DNA of 51,344 nt. Origin: UBA4717 sp002404395. Its GTDB lineage: Bacteria > Bacillota > Clostridia > Oscillospirales > CAG-272. This document shows, in pieces, positions 1-8,409 of this stretch. Position numbers and translations under genes: made by a program. The DNA lies in contig CALFNW010000104.1 in the NCBI GenBank assembly GCA_937902275.1, forward strand, positions 1 through 51,344. Direction: 5' to 3'. The notes below the pieces were generated by a model. It did not search any database. It saw only the letters and a list, made by a program, of their open reading frames with translations, and was not told the origin of the DNA. The first letter of the stretch is position 1, and each line of letters starts with the position of its first letter.

Positions 1-84
1 TTATCCAACGGCGAAGTTTTCTGATTTTTGTAACACATCATTGACAAACCTACAACAGCTTTTAAACAGGATGGAGTAAGCTTT

Positions 85-528
85 ATGAACATTGATGTCA
101 GAATAAAAAAAGTGCGCAAAAGCGCGATCATTCCCGAATATAAGACCTCGGGTGCGGCGGCGCTTGATCTTCATTCTGCTTCAGAATTGCCGATATGCGT
201 TCCGCCTCGCGGACGCGCCATGATCCCTACGGGCATTGCGATCGCACCCGAGGACGGCTCGGTGGTTTCGATCGTTTGCGCACGCAGCGGACTCGCTTCC
301 AGACACGGAATTGCGTTGTCGAACGGGATCGGAGTTATCGACAGCGATTACCGCGGAGAGATTATGGTCTCGGTATGCAATCTGTCCGATGAGGCATACG
401 AGATCAAACCCGGAGAGCGTATTGCCCAACTGATGTTTATGCCGGTGCTTTCGGCAAGGCTTATCGAGGTTTCGGAGCTTGATGAGACCGCGCGCGGCGA
501 CGGCGGATTCGGTTCGACGGGCAAATAA
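85..528 (+). CDS. dut: dUTP diphosphatase (dUTPase)
   Basis: Hydrolyses dUTP to dUMP and pyrophosphate, keeping uracil out of DNA and supplying dUMP for thymidylate synthesis. All five motifs of the trimeric dUTPase family are visible in 147 aa: AALDLHS near residue 25, ARSGLA at 66-71, GVIDSDYRGEI at 83-93 with the catalytic Asp at about 86, GERIAQLMF at 110-118, and the C-terminal glycine-rich arm RGDGGFGSTG. Length is normal for the family. A GGAG ribosome binding site lies at about 73-76. It is the first gene of a plus-strand series and maf follows after a short gap, so this may be a nucleotide-pool sanitation pair. Confidence 0.97.
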   Translation: MNIDVRIKKVRKSAIIPEYKTSGAAALDLHSASELPICVPPRGRAMIPTGIAIAPEDGSVVSIVCARSGLASRHGIALSNGIGVIDSDYRGEIMVSVCNLSDEAYEIKPGERIAQLMFMPVLSARLIEVSELDETARGDGGFGSTGK

Positions 529-563
529 ACTTTTGATTTTATATGAAAGGCAACGGGCAAAAA

Positions 564-1151
564 ATGAAGGAACTTATACTTGCTTCGTCCTCTCCGAGGC
601 GAAAAGAAATACTCTCGCACATCGGGCTTGATTTCAAGGTCATTATTGCGGACGCGGATGAAGAAAACGATCTGCCGAATGATGTGCGCACGCTGGTAAT
701 GACGCTTGCCGAGCGCAAGGCGGCTATCGTTGCCGAAAATCACAAAGACAGTATAGTGATCGGCTCGGATACAGTGGTCAGCTTTGAAGACAAGGTGTTG
801 ACCAAGCCGAGATCCGAAGCGGAGGCGCGTGAAATGCTGAAGCGGCTTTCGGGAAATACTCATTCGGTATTTTCGGGGCTTTGTGTGATAAGCGGCGAAA
901 AAAAGATCTGCCGCTGTGACGAAACGCGCGTATTTATGAAGCCGCTTGACAAGGATGAGATCGACAGATACGTTGCAACCGGCGAGCCGATGGACAAGGC
1001 GGGCGCATACGGAGCACAGGATCTCGGCGGCGTATTCGTGGAGCGGATAGAGGGCGATCATTATAATGTGGTCGGACTACCGCTTGCAATGCTGTATAAT
1101 ATTCTTAAAGATGAGTTCGATTTTTCACTGCTTGAGGCGGCAAAACGCTGA
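564..1151 (+). CDS. maf: Maf-family nucleoside triphosphate pyrophosphatase
   Basis: Maf proteins hydrolyse non-canonical or modified nucleoside triphosphates (dTTP/UTP type) and are linked to septum control in Bacilli. The N-terminus MKELILASSSPRRKEIL carries the SSPRR signature. VIGSDTVV (near residue 68) and the KPRSEAEAREML and SGNTHSV(F)SG segments are typical, and GEPMDKAGAYGAQ is the conserved C-terminal motif. An in-frame ATG exists at 543, but AAAGG lies between the two ATGs and the family begins at the second, so I chose 564, giving 195 aa. It sits 35 nt after dut and probably shares its transcript. Confidence 0.95.
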   Translation: MKELILASSSPRRKEILSHIGLDFKVIIADADEENDLPNDVRTLVMTLAERKAAIVAENHKDSIVIGSDTVVSFEDKVLTKPRSEAEAREMLKRLSGNTHSVFSGLCVISGEKKICRCDETRVFMKPLDKDEIDRYVATGEPMDKAGAYGAQDLGGVFVERIEGDHYNVVGLPLAMLYNILKDEFDFSLLEAAKR

Positions 1152-1208
1152 GGTGCGGTGAGGCGTGAAACACGGCATCTGTCGGTTTTGCGGCTGTAAA
1201 TTATCGGT

Positions 1209-1223
1209 GTCGGCTGCGCCGAC
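1209..1223 (+). repeat. Hairpin element copy 1, before nth
   Basis: Perfect 6-bp stem with loop TGC (GTCGGC-TGC-GCCGAC). It ends 12 nt before the nth ATG and is followed by GGTGG, the probable ribosome binding site. Member of the 13-copy family described in the findings. Confidence 0.8.
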
Positions 1224-1235
1224 GGTGGAAATCCG

Positions 1236-1952
1236 ATGTCTGACAAACGATTGCCCGAAAAACTAAATACTGCGCAAAAACGAAAACGAATAAACGAAGC
1301 GGCGCATATACTCGAATCGGTTTATCCCGAAGCGGAATGTGCGCTAAAGTACGAAGGCGAGCCGTGGAAGCTGCTTGTAATGGGCAGACTCTCGGCACAA
1401 TGCACCGATAAAAGAGTGAATATTGTCTGCCAAACGCTGTTTTCAAAGTATCCGACGCCCTCGGCGCTTGCTTCGGCGCCGCTTGAGGCGATCGAGGAGC
1501 TTGTCAGACCCTGCGGACTTTATAAGACCAAAGCGAGAAATCTCAAGGACTCATGCGTTATGCTTTGCGACGAATATAACGGGGTTTTGCCGAGCGACAT
1601 GAATGAGCTTTTGCGTTTCCCGGGAGTAGGCAGAAAGATCGCAAATCTGCTGAGAGGCGATATCTTCGGTCTGCCGGCGATCGTGGCGGATACTCATTGT
1701 ATGCGTATCTGCGGCAGGCTCGGAATGTATGAGGAAGGTTTAAGAGATGCTCAAAAGGTTGAGGCGATACTTTCGGAGCTTGTTGAAGCGGAATTACAGA
1801 CCGATTTTTGCCACAGAATAGTGATGTTCGGCAGAGACACCTGCACGGCGCGATCGCCTTTCTGCGATAAGTGTCCGCTTTGTGAGCTTTGTGTCAGCAC
1901 CGAAAAAAAGAAAAATGATCAACTTAATGCAGAGAGGAGCGCGGAGACATGA
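1236..1952 (+). CDS. nth: Endonuclease III (DNA glycosylase/AP lyase)
   Basis: Base-excision repair enzyme that removes oxidised pyrimidines and cleaves at abasic sites. The 238-aa protein has the helix-hairpin-helix FPGVGRKIANLL with the catalytic Lys, the catalytic Asp in VADTHCMR, and a C-terminal [4Fe-4S] loop of spacing C-x6-C-x2-C-x5-C starting at DTCTARSPFC. Slightly longer than E. coli Nth because of N- and C-terminal extensions. The start is directly preceded by a hairpin element (1209-1223). Its stop overlaps the cinA start (ATGA), so the two are translationally coupled. Confidence 0.97.
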   Translation: MSDKRLPEKLNTAQKRKRINEAAHILESVYPEAECALKYEGEPWKLLVMGRLSAQCTDKRVNIVCQTLFSKYPTPSALASAPLEAIEELVRPCGLYKTKARNLKDSCVMLCDEYNGVLPSDMNELLRFPGVGRKIANLLRGDIFGLPAIVADTHCMRICGRLGMYEEGLRDAQKVEAILSELVEAELQTDFCHRIVMFGRDTCTARSPFCDKCPLCELCVSTEKKKNDQLNAERSAET

Positions 1953-3211
1953 AAATTTCAACAGCGGAGATTCTTTGTGTGGGCACCGAATTGCTGATCG
2001 GTGATATTGTAAATACCAACGCGGCTTATATTTCCCGCAAGCTTGCCGAAATGGGAATAAGCCAATATCATCAGGGCGTGGTGGGCGATAATCCGACGAG
2101 GCTCAGGGAAGCGGTGTCGGAGTCGCTTTCCAGATCGGATTTAGTCATACTCAGCGGCGGACTCGGTCCGACTTACGATGATCTGACCAAGGAAACGGTC
2201 GCCGAACTGATGGGAAAAAAACTCATACTTTCGGAGGAAATACTCGGGTCAATATCGGAGTATTTCAAAAATACCTGCCGCACCATGCATCACAATAATG
2301 AAAAGCAGGCATATATACCCGAGGGGGCTGTCGTTTTCAAAAACGAAAACGGCACCGCGCCCGGAGTTGCAATAGAAGACTCAGAGCGCGGTAAGATCGC
2401 GATAATGCTTCCCGGACCGCCGCGCGAGCTTGAGCCGATGTTTGAAAACAAGGTCATGCCGTATCTGAATAAATTTACCGATACGGTGCTTGTCAGCCGA
2501 AATATAAATATTTTCGGTATGGGTGAATCCGAGGTTGAAACAAAGCTTCACGGACTTATGGAAAATGCCGTGAATCCTACGGTTGCGCCGTATGTCGGTA
2601 CCGGAGAAGTCAGACTTCGTGTGACTGCGCGCGGCAAAAACGAGAGCGAATGTCTTGATATGTGTAACGAAATGATTGAAAAGATCAAAGGCACAGAGAT
2701 CGGAGCGCACATATACGGGATCGACGCCGTCTCGCTTGAAGCGGCATTGCTTGAGATCCTGAAAGCAAAAAAGCTTACTTTGGCCACAGCCGAAAGCTGT
2801 ACGGGAGGACTTGTCGGAAAACGCATTACGGATGTTCCGGGTGCTTCCGCGGTGTATCTCGGCGGTGTGATCGCTTACGATAACCGTGTAAAGGAAGCGG
2901 TGCTCGGAGTGCCCGGGGAAGTGATAAAAACTTACGGTGCGGTTTCGCCCGAATGTGCGGTCTGTATGGCGCGCGAAGTCAGAAAACTGCTCGGCGCGGA
3001 TATTGCCGTGAGCACTACGGGCTTTGCGGGACCTGACGGCGGAGAAGGCGGCAAGCCTGCCGGACTCGTATATGTGGGAATTTCCTCCAAAGACGGGGAA
3101 AGCGTAAGAAAGCTTATGCTTGCACCCGGTAGAAAGGCGCGCGACTATGTCAGGGTGCTTGCGGCAAGCAATGCGCTGTCGGACGCGCGAAAGGCGGCGC
3201 TCAAACTATAA
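1949..3211 (+). CDS. cinA: CinA-family protein (nicotinamide-nucleotide amidase domain)
   Basis: Two-domain CinA of 420 aa. The N-terminal molybdopterin-binding-like domain has SGGLGPTYDDLTKE near residue 70 and MLPGPPRELEPMF near 150. The C-terminal PncC-like domain begins with ATAESCTGGLVG at about residue 280, including the nucleophilic Ser region, followed by the GFAGPDGGEGG loop. PncC domains deamidate nicotinamide mononucleotide in the pyridine-nucleotide salvage cycle; the N-terminal domain acts as a pyrophosphatase in characterised CinA. The start overlaps the nth stop by 4 nt. In other Firmicutes cinA is often next to recA, which is not seen here. Confidence 0.95.
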   Translation: MKISTAEILCVGTELLIGDIVNTNAAYISRKLAEMGISQYHQGVVGDNPTRLREAVSESLSRSDLVILSGGLGPTYDDLTKETVAELMGKKLILSEEILGSISEYFKNTCRTMHHNNEKQAYIPEGAVVFKNENGTAPGVAIEDSERGKIAIMLPGPPRELEPMFENKVMPYLNKFTDTVLVSRNINIFGMGESEVETKLHGLMENAVNPTVAPYVGTGEVRLRVTARGKNESECLDMCNEMIEKIKGTEIGAHIYGIDAVSLEAALLEILKAKKLTLATAESCTGGLVGKRITDVPGASAVYLGGVIAYDNRVKEAVLGVPGEVIKTYGAVSPECAVCMAREVRKLLGADIAVSTTGFAGPDGGEGGKPAGLVYVGISSKDGESVRKLMLAPGRKARDYVRVLAASNALSDARKAALKL

Positions 3212-3289
3212 AAAGCACCGCGTTGCTCATGCAGTCATGCGGTATTATATAAACTAAAATAAATCTTATTTTATTAACGGGAGAAAAAC

Positions 3290-4573
3290 ATGAAAGCAAG
3301 CGAACTTAAAAACAGAGTACTTAACAACGGCTTTGAGGAGATCTTCGGCGTTCTTTACGGCAAGGAAAACCTTGACAAAGCAAATGCACGTTATGCCAAC
3401 GCGATCGACGAGTTCAGCGGGATATTCGGAAACGATCGCGATATCGAGCTTTTCTCGGTAGCGGGCAGAAGCGAAATTTCGGGAAATCATACCGACCATA
3501 ATCACGGCAAGGTCATTGCCGCTTCGATTGATCTTGATATTATTGCCGTGGCTTCAAAGCGCGACGATATGCAGATAAATATTAAGAGCGAGGGATTCCC
3601 GATCGACGAAGCCGATGTAAGCGACCCCCAACCCGATGAATCCCTGTTCTTTACGTCAAAAGCCATAATCGGCGGAATGGCGCGCGGCTTCCTCAACGAC
3701 GGCTATAAGATCGGCGGTTATGACGCATACACTACCTCAAACGTGTTTAAAGGAAGCGGACTTTCTTCGAGCGCGGCATTTGAGGATATGGTCGGAAATA
3801 TTTTGAACTATTTCTATAACGACGGAAAGGTATCGAACATTGAGATTGCAAAGCTTGCTCAGTATGCGGAAAACGTATTTTTCGGCAAGCCCTGCGGACT
3901 TATGGATCAGGTTGCCTGCGCAGTCGGCGGATTCGTGGCGATCGACTTCAAGGATCCGAAAAATCCGATCGTCGAAAAGCTTGACTTTGACCTTACCGGC
4001 GCCGGATATTCGCTTTGCATCGTAAACACCGGAGGAAACCATGCCGATCTTAATGAGGATTATGCTTCGGTTCCCGCCGAAATGAAGAGCGTGGCGGCTT
4101 TCTTCGGCAAAGAGGTCCTGCGCGATGTGGATGAGAGGGATATACTTTCAAATATTCCGACGCTCAGAGAAAAATTCGGCGATCGTGCGGTAATGAGAGC
4201 ACTTCATTTTATGGAAGAAAACAAGCGTGTTACATATCAGACCGAAGCGCTCAAAAAGGGCGATCTGGCCACGTTCTTCAAGGGCGTGCTGGCTTCGGGA
4301 GATTCAAGCTTCAAGTATTTGCAGAATGTTTATACCACAAAGAACGTGTCCGAGCAGGGGCTTTCGCTCGCGCTTTGCATTACCGAAAAGGTTCTGGCGG
4401 GACGTGATGCGGCTTGGCGTGTTCACGGAGGCGGATTCGCAGGAACGATCCAGGCGTTTGTGAAAAATTCCGATGTTCCGCTGTTCAAGGAAGCGCTTGA
4501 CGGCGCTTTCGGAACAGGGGCTACCACCGTGCTGAGAGTACGTCCCTACGGTGCGATCAAGATTTCGAAGTGA
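3290..4573 (+). CDS. galK: Galactokinase (GHMP kinase family)
   Basis: Phosphorylates alpha-galactose with ATP to galactose-1-phosphate, the first committed step of the Leloir pathway. The 427-aa protein contains the galactokinase signature GRSEISGNHTDHNHG near residue 60, the ATP-binding GSGLSSSAAFE (GHMP motif 2) near 158, CGLMDQVACAVGG with the catalytic Asp near 203, and the C-terminal motif HGGGFAGTIQ near 380. It is longer than E. coli GalK. A GGGAG ribosome binding site precedes the ATG. No galT, galE or sugar transporter lies within the window. Its stop overlaps the GTG of the next gene. Confidence 0.95.
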   Translation: MKASELKNRVLNNGFEEIFGVLYGKENLDKANARYANAIDEFSGIFGNDRDIELFSVAGRSEISGNHTDHNHGKVIAASIDLDIIAVASKRDDMQINIKSEGFPIDEADVSDPQPDESLFFTSKAIIGGMARGFLNDGYKIGGYDAYTTSNVFKGSGLSSSAAFEDMVGNILNYFYNDGKVSNIEIAKLAQYAENVFFGKPCGLMDQVACAVGGFVAIDFKDPKNPIVEKLDFDLTGAGYSLCIVNTGGNHADLNEDYASVPAEMKSVAAFFGKEVLRDVDERDILSNIPTLREKFGDRAVMRALHFMEENKRVTYQTEALKKGDLATFFKGVLASGDSSFKYLQNVYTTKNVSEQGLSLALCITEKVLAGRDAAWRVHGGGFAGTIQAFVKNSDVPLFKEALDGAFGTGATTVLRVRPYGAIKISK

Positions 4574-5007
4574 AGCAGACTGACGTAAAACGCAAACTCC
4601 CCGAAAATCGGAATATCGGCAGATTTATTTTGATTATCGCTCTTTGTGTTTTGTTTGCGGCGGTGTATTTCGGAGTGCTGCGCGCCGAGCAGGCGCGCGG
4701 TGCTTCCGACAGTGTGATTATGCGCGTGTATGCATATGCGGACGCCGCGCTTTTCATTGCCTTTGTGATCATTAACGTCGGTTTTTCGACAAAGCTTCCG
4801 ACTCGGGATATGTTCGATCCCTCGGTGAGCGATGCCGAAGCCGAAGCGGTAATATCGCGGCTGAAAAAACGAAAAGCGGCGGCGCGCAATCTGCTCTATC
4901 TTATAATACCACTGACCTTTTCACTTTTTGCCGATATTATTATTCTGTTTTGGTCGGATTTTTTTGCTTCATTGTTTAAAGGACTTGCCTCGTCCTTCGG
5001 AATGTGA
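4570..5007 (+). CDS. Small integral membrane protein, unknown function
   Basis: 145 aa, not recognised. It starts with GTG inside the galK stop (GTGA overlap), which suggests translational coupling. Hydrophobic segments lie at about residues 17-36, 50-70 and 107-140, with a basic stretch (LKKKRKAA type, near 93-102) before the last one. The topology resembles small clostridial membrane proteins of no assigned function. The overlap with galK links it in transcription, but nothing in the sequence indicates a sugar-related role. Confidence 0.8.
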   Translation: MKQTDVKRKLPENRNIGRFILIIALCVLFAAVYFGVLRAEQARGASDSVIMRVYAYADAALFIAFVIINVGFSTKLPTRDMFDPSVSDAEAEAVISRLKKRKAAARNLLYLIIPLTFSLFADIIILFWSDFFASLFKGLASSFGM

Positions 5008-5037
5008 GTCTGAGATTTGACCCTATCGTAAAGGTCA

Positions 5038-5139
5038 GCGCGAAAGTCGATCTCCGTCAGGTGAAAATTCTGATCTTACGCCGGGCTTTGCAAAGCCGAC
5101 ACGAAAATTCATGTTACTTTTTGAATCGGCTACGCCGAC
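5038..5139 (+). repeat. Long-form interspersed element with two hairpins, before rlmH
   Basis: This intergenic stretch begins with GCGCGAAAG, like the copy before alaS. It contains a first stem GGCTTTG/CAAAGCC at 5084-5097, then CCGACACGAAAATT and a T-rich tract, and ends in the second hairpin (A)TCGGC-TAC-GCCGA(C) at 5125-5139. The outer pair is A-C mismatched here. The arrangement matches the distal unit upstream of yhaN (28109-28167, minus strand). The hairpin ends 16 nt before the rlmH TTG. Confidence 0.75.
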
Positions 5140-5155
5140 AGACATAGGAATTATT

Positions 5156-5638
5156 TTGCTGAATGTTCGCATAATTTTTGTCGGTGCGCCCAAGGAAAGC
5201 TATTTTTCCGAGGCGGTCGCCGAATATGAAAAAAGGCTCAAAGCGTACTGCCGTATAGAAAATGTGATGGTAAAGGACGAAAAGCTTTCCGAAAAGCCCT
5301 CCGATTCCGAGGTGTCCGCGGCGCTTGATAAAGAAGGCGAGCGGGTGCTTGCCGCACTTGTGCCGCGTTCCTATAAGATCGCGCTTTGCGTAGAGGGCAA
5401 AGAGCTGTCAAGCGAGAAGTTTGCGGAGCTGATCGAGTCTGCCGCAACGAGCGGCGACGGTACGATCTGCTTTATTATCGGCGGTTCGTTCGGGCTTTCG
5501 GACAAGGTAAAAAAACGGGCGGATTTCAGACTGTCCGTATCTCCTATGACTTTTCCGCATCGCATGATGAGAATGATATTGCTTGAACAGGTATACCGTG
5601 CGTTCAATATCATCTCCGGCGGGAAATACCATAAATAA
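5156..5638 (+). CDS. rlmH: 23S rRNA pseudouridine-1915 N3-methyltransferase
   Basis: SPOUT methyltransferase that methylates pseudouridine 1915 in helix 69 of 23S rRNA on assembled ribosomes. The start is TTG at 5156: ATAGGA lies 6 nt upstream, and the product then begins MLNVRIIFVGAPKE, matching the family N-terminus with the normal 160-aa length. An ATG at 5111 in the same frame only reads through the upstream repeat. SAM-knot motifs are FIIGGSFGLS (near 105) and the C-terminal MTFPHRMMRMILLEQVYRAF with YHK at the end. Confidence 0.95.
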   Translation: MLNVRIIFVGAPKESYFSEAVAEYEKRLKAYCRIENVMVKDEKLSEKPSDSEVSAALDKEGERVLAALVPRSYKIALCVEGKELSSEKFAELIESAATSGDGTICFIIGGSFGLSDKVKKRADFRLSVSPMTFPHRMMRMILLEQVYRAFNIISGGKYHK

Positions 5639-5659
5639 GCCGCCTGTTGCCTGAGCGGC
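5639..5659 (+). repeat. Possible degenerate hairpin element before the WG-repeat gene
   Basis: GCCGC and GCGGC arms separated by an 11-nt loop, followed by AT, 25 nt before the next start codon. It resembles the GCCGCC-type element but has an expanded loop, so membership in the family is tentative. Confidence 0.35.
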
Positions 5660-5684
5660 ATAACTGAGGAAGTAAATCAAATAT

Positions 5685-7046
5685 ATGAAAAGATATTTCC
5701 GCACTTTTATGACCGTTGTGCTTGCCGCGGCTTTCGTTGCTTCCGCGATCTGGATTTCGCGTTCGGTGCTTGAATATTTTGAGAGCGCTGACAGTACCGA
5801 AGAATCGGAGTCGGGAGAATCGTCTGAGGTCGAAAGTACGGCTGCGGAAGAAGTGTCCGAGCTGTCGCGTTTCCTTGATTCTCTGCCTGCAGCAACGGGA
5901 GGAGAGCCGGATACGTCGACTTTTGACGCTTCAATTATGTCGCTGTCGCTTGAAAATCTTGAGCCGTTCGGACTCAGCGGTGAGTTTTCGCTTTCCGAAA
6001 AAACGGTGACTTTGCCGGTCAGGGTGCCCGATGAGGTGTTTGAGACCTATTCTACCGAGTTGCGCGAAACTCAATGCGCGCGACCGCAGCTTGAGCTGTA
6101 TATGGGATATTTTATTGTTGACCGCGGTACGTACAGGGAATTGTATTCGTCGGACGGTACGCTGATCGACGGCGCGCTTGAAGCCTTGCCGGCATATCGT
6201 CGGACTGCCGACGGTTCACCGCTCTTTTATGACGGCAGTTCGTATTACACTGTCTCGGACGGCGGACTTTCTGAGAGCGATTATTCGCCCGAGACTGATC
6301 GCCGCGCGGTGTATTACGAATATCCTGCGGATTTTGCCGCTGATGACGGCTTTTCGGTCACCATGGATCCCGAAAGCGGGCTGTGCGCGCTGACCGATGC
6401 TGACGGCGAGCGCCTTACCGGGTATGATTATACTCGGATATTTGCATTTTCTGAGGGGCTGGCGGCGGCGCTCGGCGAAGACGGAAGCCTTTCATATATT
6501 GACGCCGACGGTAAAATCGTTATAGAAGGCAGAGAGACCTTCCGCACCGAATCTGCAAGATATGCCGACAGAGTTTACAGGCTTCCCGACACTCTCGGAC
6601 GCGAGTCAAAAGGCTTTTTGTATTTTGACGGCTCGGTGGTTCTGGCGAGAGTTCAGACGGTGGATATCGTTTACAAGGAAAATGTTATGAGCGACACGAC
6701 GGTTGCACTCGGAGTTGACGGCAAGGTGCTCGGATATCCGGGCGACTATACTCCGATCTCCGCTTCGGACGGCGCGGTGGTGCTTGAGCGCGACGGTAAA
6801 TACGGTGTGTACGCAAGTGATGATTCGTGGAGGCTTGATCCGATATACGATCTGATATCACCCTTTTACGAGGGGCTGGCAGTGGTGGAGAAAAACGGCA
6901 GTTTCGGAGTTTGTTCGAACGACGGTGAGCTTGTGATCCCCCTGCTGTTTGACTATATTTCCGACTGCTCGGCAGGACGGATCGCGGCGTATTCCGCCGA
7001 GACCGGTTTTGTGCTTTTTGAGAAATGCCGTCTGTCTGAAAATTAA
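5685..7046 (+). CDS. Membrane-anchored WG-repeat protein
   Basis: 453 aa. An N-terminal hydrophobic segment (about residues 8-28) is followed by an acidic Ser/Glu-rich linker (about 35-62), so the rest is predicted to lie outside the membrane. The remainder contains WG-type repeats, best seen near the C-terminus as KYGVYASDDSWRLDPIYDLI and SFGVCSNDGELVIPLLFDYI; a weaker one surrounds LCALTDADGERLTGYDYTRI. WG repeats form beta structures of unknown specific role. GAGGAAG precedes the ATG by about 12 nt. It sits between two RNA-modification genes without an obvious functional link. Confidence 0.8.
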   Translation: MKRYFRTFMTVVLAAAFVASAIWISRSVLEYFESADSTEESESGESSEVESTAAEEVSELSRFLDSLPAATGGEPDTSTFDASIMSLSLENLEPFGLSGEFSLSEKTVTLPVRVPDEVFETYSTELRETQCARPQLELYMGYFIVDRGTYRELYSSDGTLIDGALEALPAYRRTADGSPLFYDGSSYYTVSDGGLSESDYSPETDRRAVYYEYPADFAADDGFSVTMDPESGLCALTDADGERLTGYDYTRIFAFSEGLAAALGEDGSLSYIDADGKIVIEGRETFRTESARYADRVYRLPDTLGRESKGFLYFDGSVVLARVQTVDIVYKENVMSDTTVALGVDGKVLGYPGDYTPISASDGAVVLERDGKYGVYASDDSWRLDPIYDLISPFYEGLAVVEKNGSFGVCSNDGELVIPLLFDYISDCSAGRIAAYSAETGFVLFEKCRLSEN

Positions 7047-7079
7047 CCATCAACAAAATTTTGAAAGAGATAAATCAAT

Positions 7080-8255
7080 ATGAAAGAAGTTCTTTTGCTG
7101 AAATACGGTGAGCTTATTCTTAAAGGGGCTAACCGTGCCTATTTTGAAAACATGATGCTGCGCGACCTGAGACGCCGGGTCGCCGAGTACGGAAGATTTG
7201 AAATAAGCAAGTCGCAGAGCACGGTTTTTGTTGAGCCGGCAGACGGATCGGCGGATATCGACGGTGCGCTTGAGGCTTGCAAAAAAATATTCGGTATCGT
7301 ATCTATCTGCCGTGCGGCGGCGTGCGAAAAAAGCATGGACGCGATCATAAGCACGGTGAAAGAGTATATACCGCCGTTCCTTGAGGGTTACCGTACTTTC
7401 AAGGCGGATGCGCGGAGAAGCGATAAGCGCTTCCCGATGACTTCACCGAAAATTGCGTGCGAGGTCGGCGCGGCGGTGCTTGAAAGCGTGCCGCGTATAA
7501 AGGTCGACGTAAATTCTCCCGAGATCGTGGTAATGATCGAGGTAAGGGATACATACGCGTACATTCACGCAGGTAAGATCCCGGGAGCCGGCGGTATGCC
7601 CGCAGGCTCAAGCGGGCGCGGACTTTTGCTGCTTTCGGGCGGGATAGACAGCCCGGTTGCCGGATACATGATGGCAAAACGCGGAGTGGAGATCGAAGCG
7701 CTGCACTTTGAAAGCTTTCCTTATACCAGCGAGCGTGCCCGCGAAAAAGTATTTGAGCTTGCGCGTATCCTGTCCGAATATACGTCGGGCATAAAGGTTC
7801 ACGTGATCTCACTTACCAAGATACAGGAAGAGCTTAAAAGACACTGTGAAGAGGACTATTTTACTTTACTTTTGCGCCGCTATATGATGGTATTGGCGGA
7901 GATGACCGCAAATCGTTTCAATTGCCGCGCGTTGATCACCGGAGAAAGTCTCGGTCAGGTCGCAAGTCAGACGATGCAGGCGATAGCCGTGACAAACGAA
8001 GCGGTAAAAATACCGGTATTCCGCCCCGCGATCGGCATGGATAAGGAAGAAATAGTACAGGTCGCGCGCAAGATCGGCACTTTTGAAACTTCAATACTTC
8101 CGTTTGAAGACTGCTGTACGGTTTTTACGCCTAAGCATCCGCGGACCAGACCCGAGCTTGAAAAGGTGCTTGCCGAAGAAAACAAGCTTGATTTCAATGC
8201 ACTTGTAAACGAGGCTTTTGACAGTCTGTATACGGTGAAGATCGGACTTGAATGA
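7080..8255 (+). CDS. thiI: tRNA 4-thiouridine synthase ThiI
   Basis: Transfers sulfur to U8 of tRNA and, in some bacteria, supplies sulfur for thiazole synthesis. The 391-aa protein has the N-terminal ferredoxin-like/THUMP region and the PP-loop LLLSGGIDSPVAGYM near residue 182 that adenylates the target uridine. FEDCCTVFTPKHPRT follows near 340. The C-terminal rhodanese domain of E. coli ThiI is absent, as usual in Firmicutes, so sulfur is probably delivered by a dedicated cysteine desulfurase, which is not in this window. Confidence 0.96.
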   Translation: MKEVLLLKYGELILKGANRAYFENMMLRDLRRRVAEYGRFEISKSQSTVFVEPADGSADIDGALEACKKIFGIVSICRAAACEKSMDAIISTVKEYIPPFLEGYRTFKADARRSDKRFPMTSPKIACEVGAAVLESVPRIKVDVNSPEIVVMIEVRDTYAYIHAGKIPGAGGMPAGSSGRGLLLLSGGIDSPVAGYMMAKRGVEIEALHFESFPYTSERAREKVFELARILSEYTSGIKVHVISLTKIQEELKRHCEEDYFTLLLRRYMMVLAEMTANRFNCRALITGESLGQVASQTMQAIAVTNEAVKIPVFRPAIGMDKEEIVQVARKIGTFETSILPFEDCCTVFTPKHPRTRPELEKVLAEENKLDFNALVNEAFDSLYTVKIGLE

Positions 8256-8294
8256 GCTTTGTCGGTTTGATGTGTGCAAATTCGGCAATTGCTA

Positions 8295-8323
8295 TTGACA
8301 AAATCGCGATTTTTATGTACAAT
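8295..8323 (+). promoter_or_regulatory. Sigma-A promoter for rny
   Basis: TTGACA at 8295-8300 and TACAAT at 8318-8323 with a 17-bp spacer, about 87 nt before the rny start. A second AT-rich TATAAT lies just downstream. Confidence 0.85.
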
Positions 8324-8409
8324 AATATTATGTATAATTATAATTATGCCGTGCGGTAAAATGTCGGCTGATGAGAATTTTACATAAAAAATATTAAGGA
8401 GGTGTGACA

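Noticed and set aside
41..69. Promoter before dut (TTGACA at 41-46)
   Set aside because: No acceptable -10 sequence at the right spacing; the region is cut by the window start, so it was left out.
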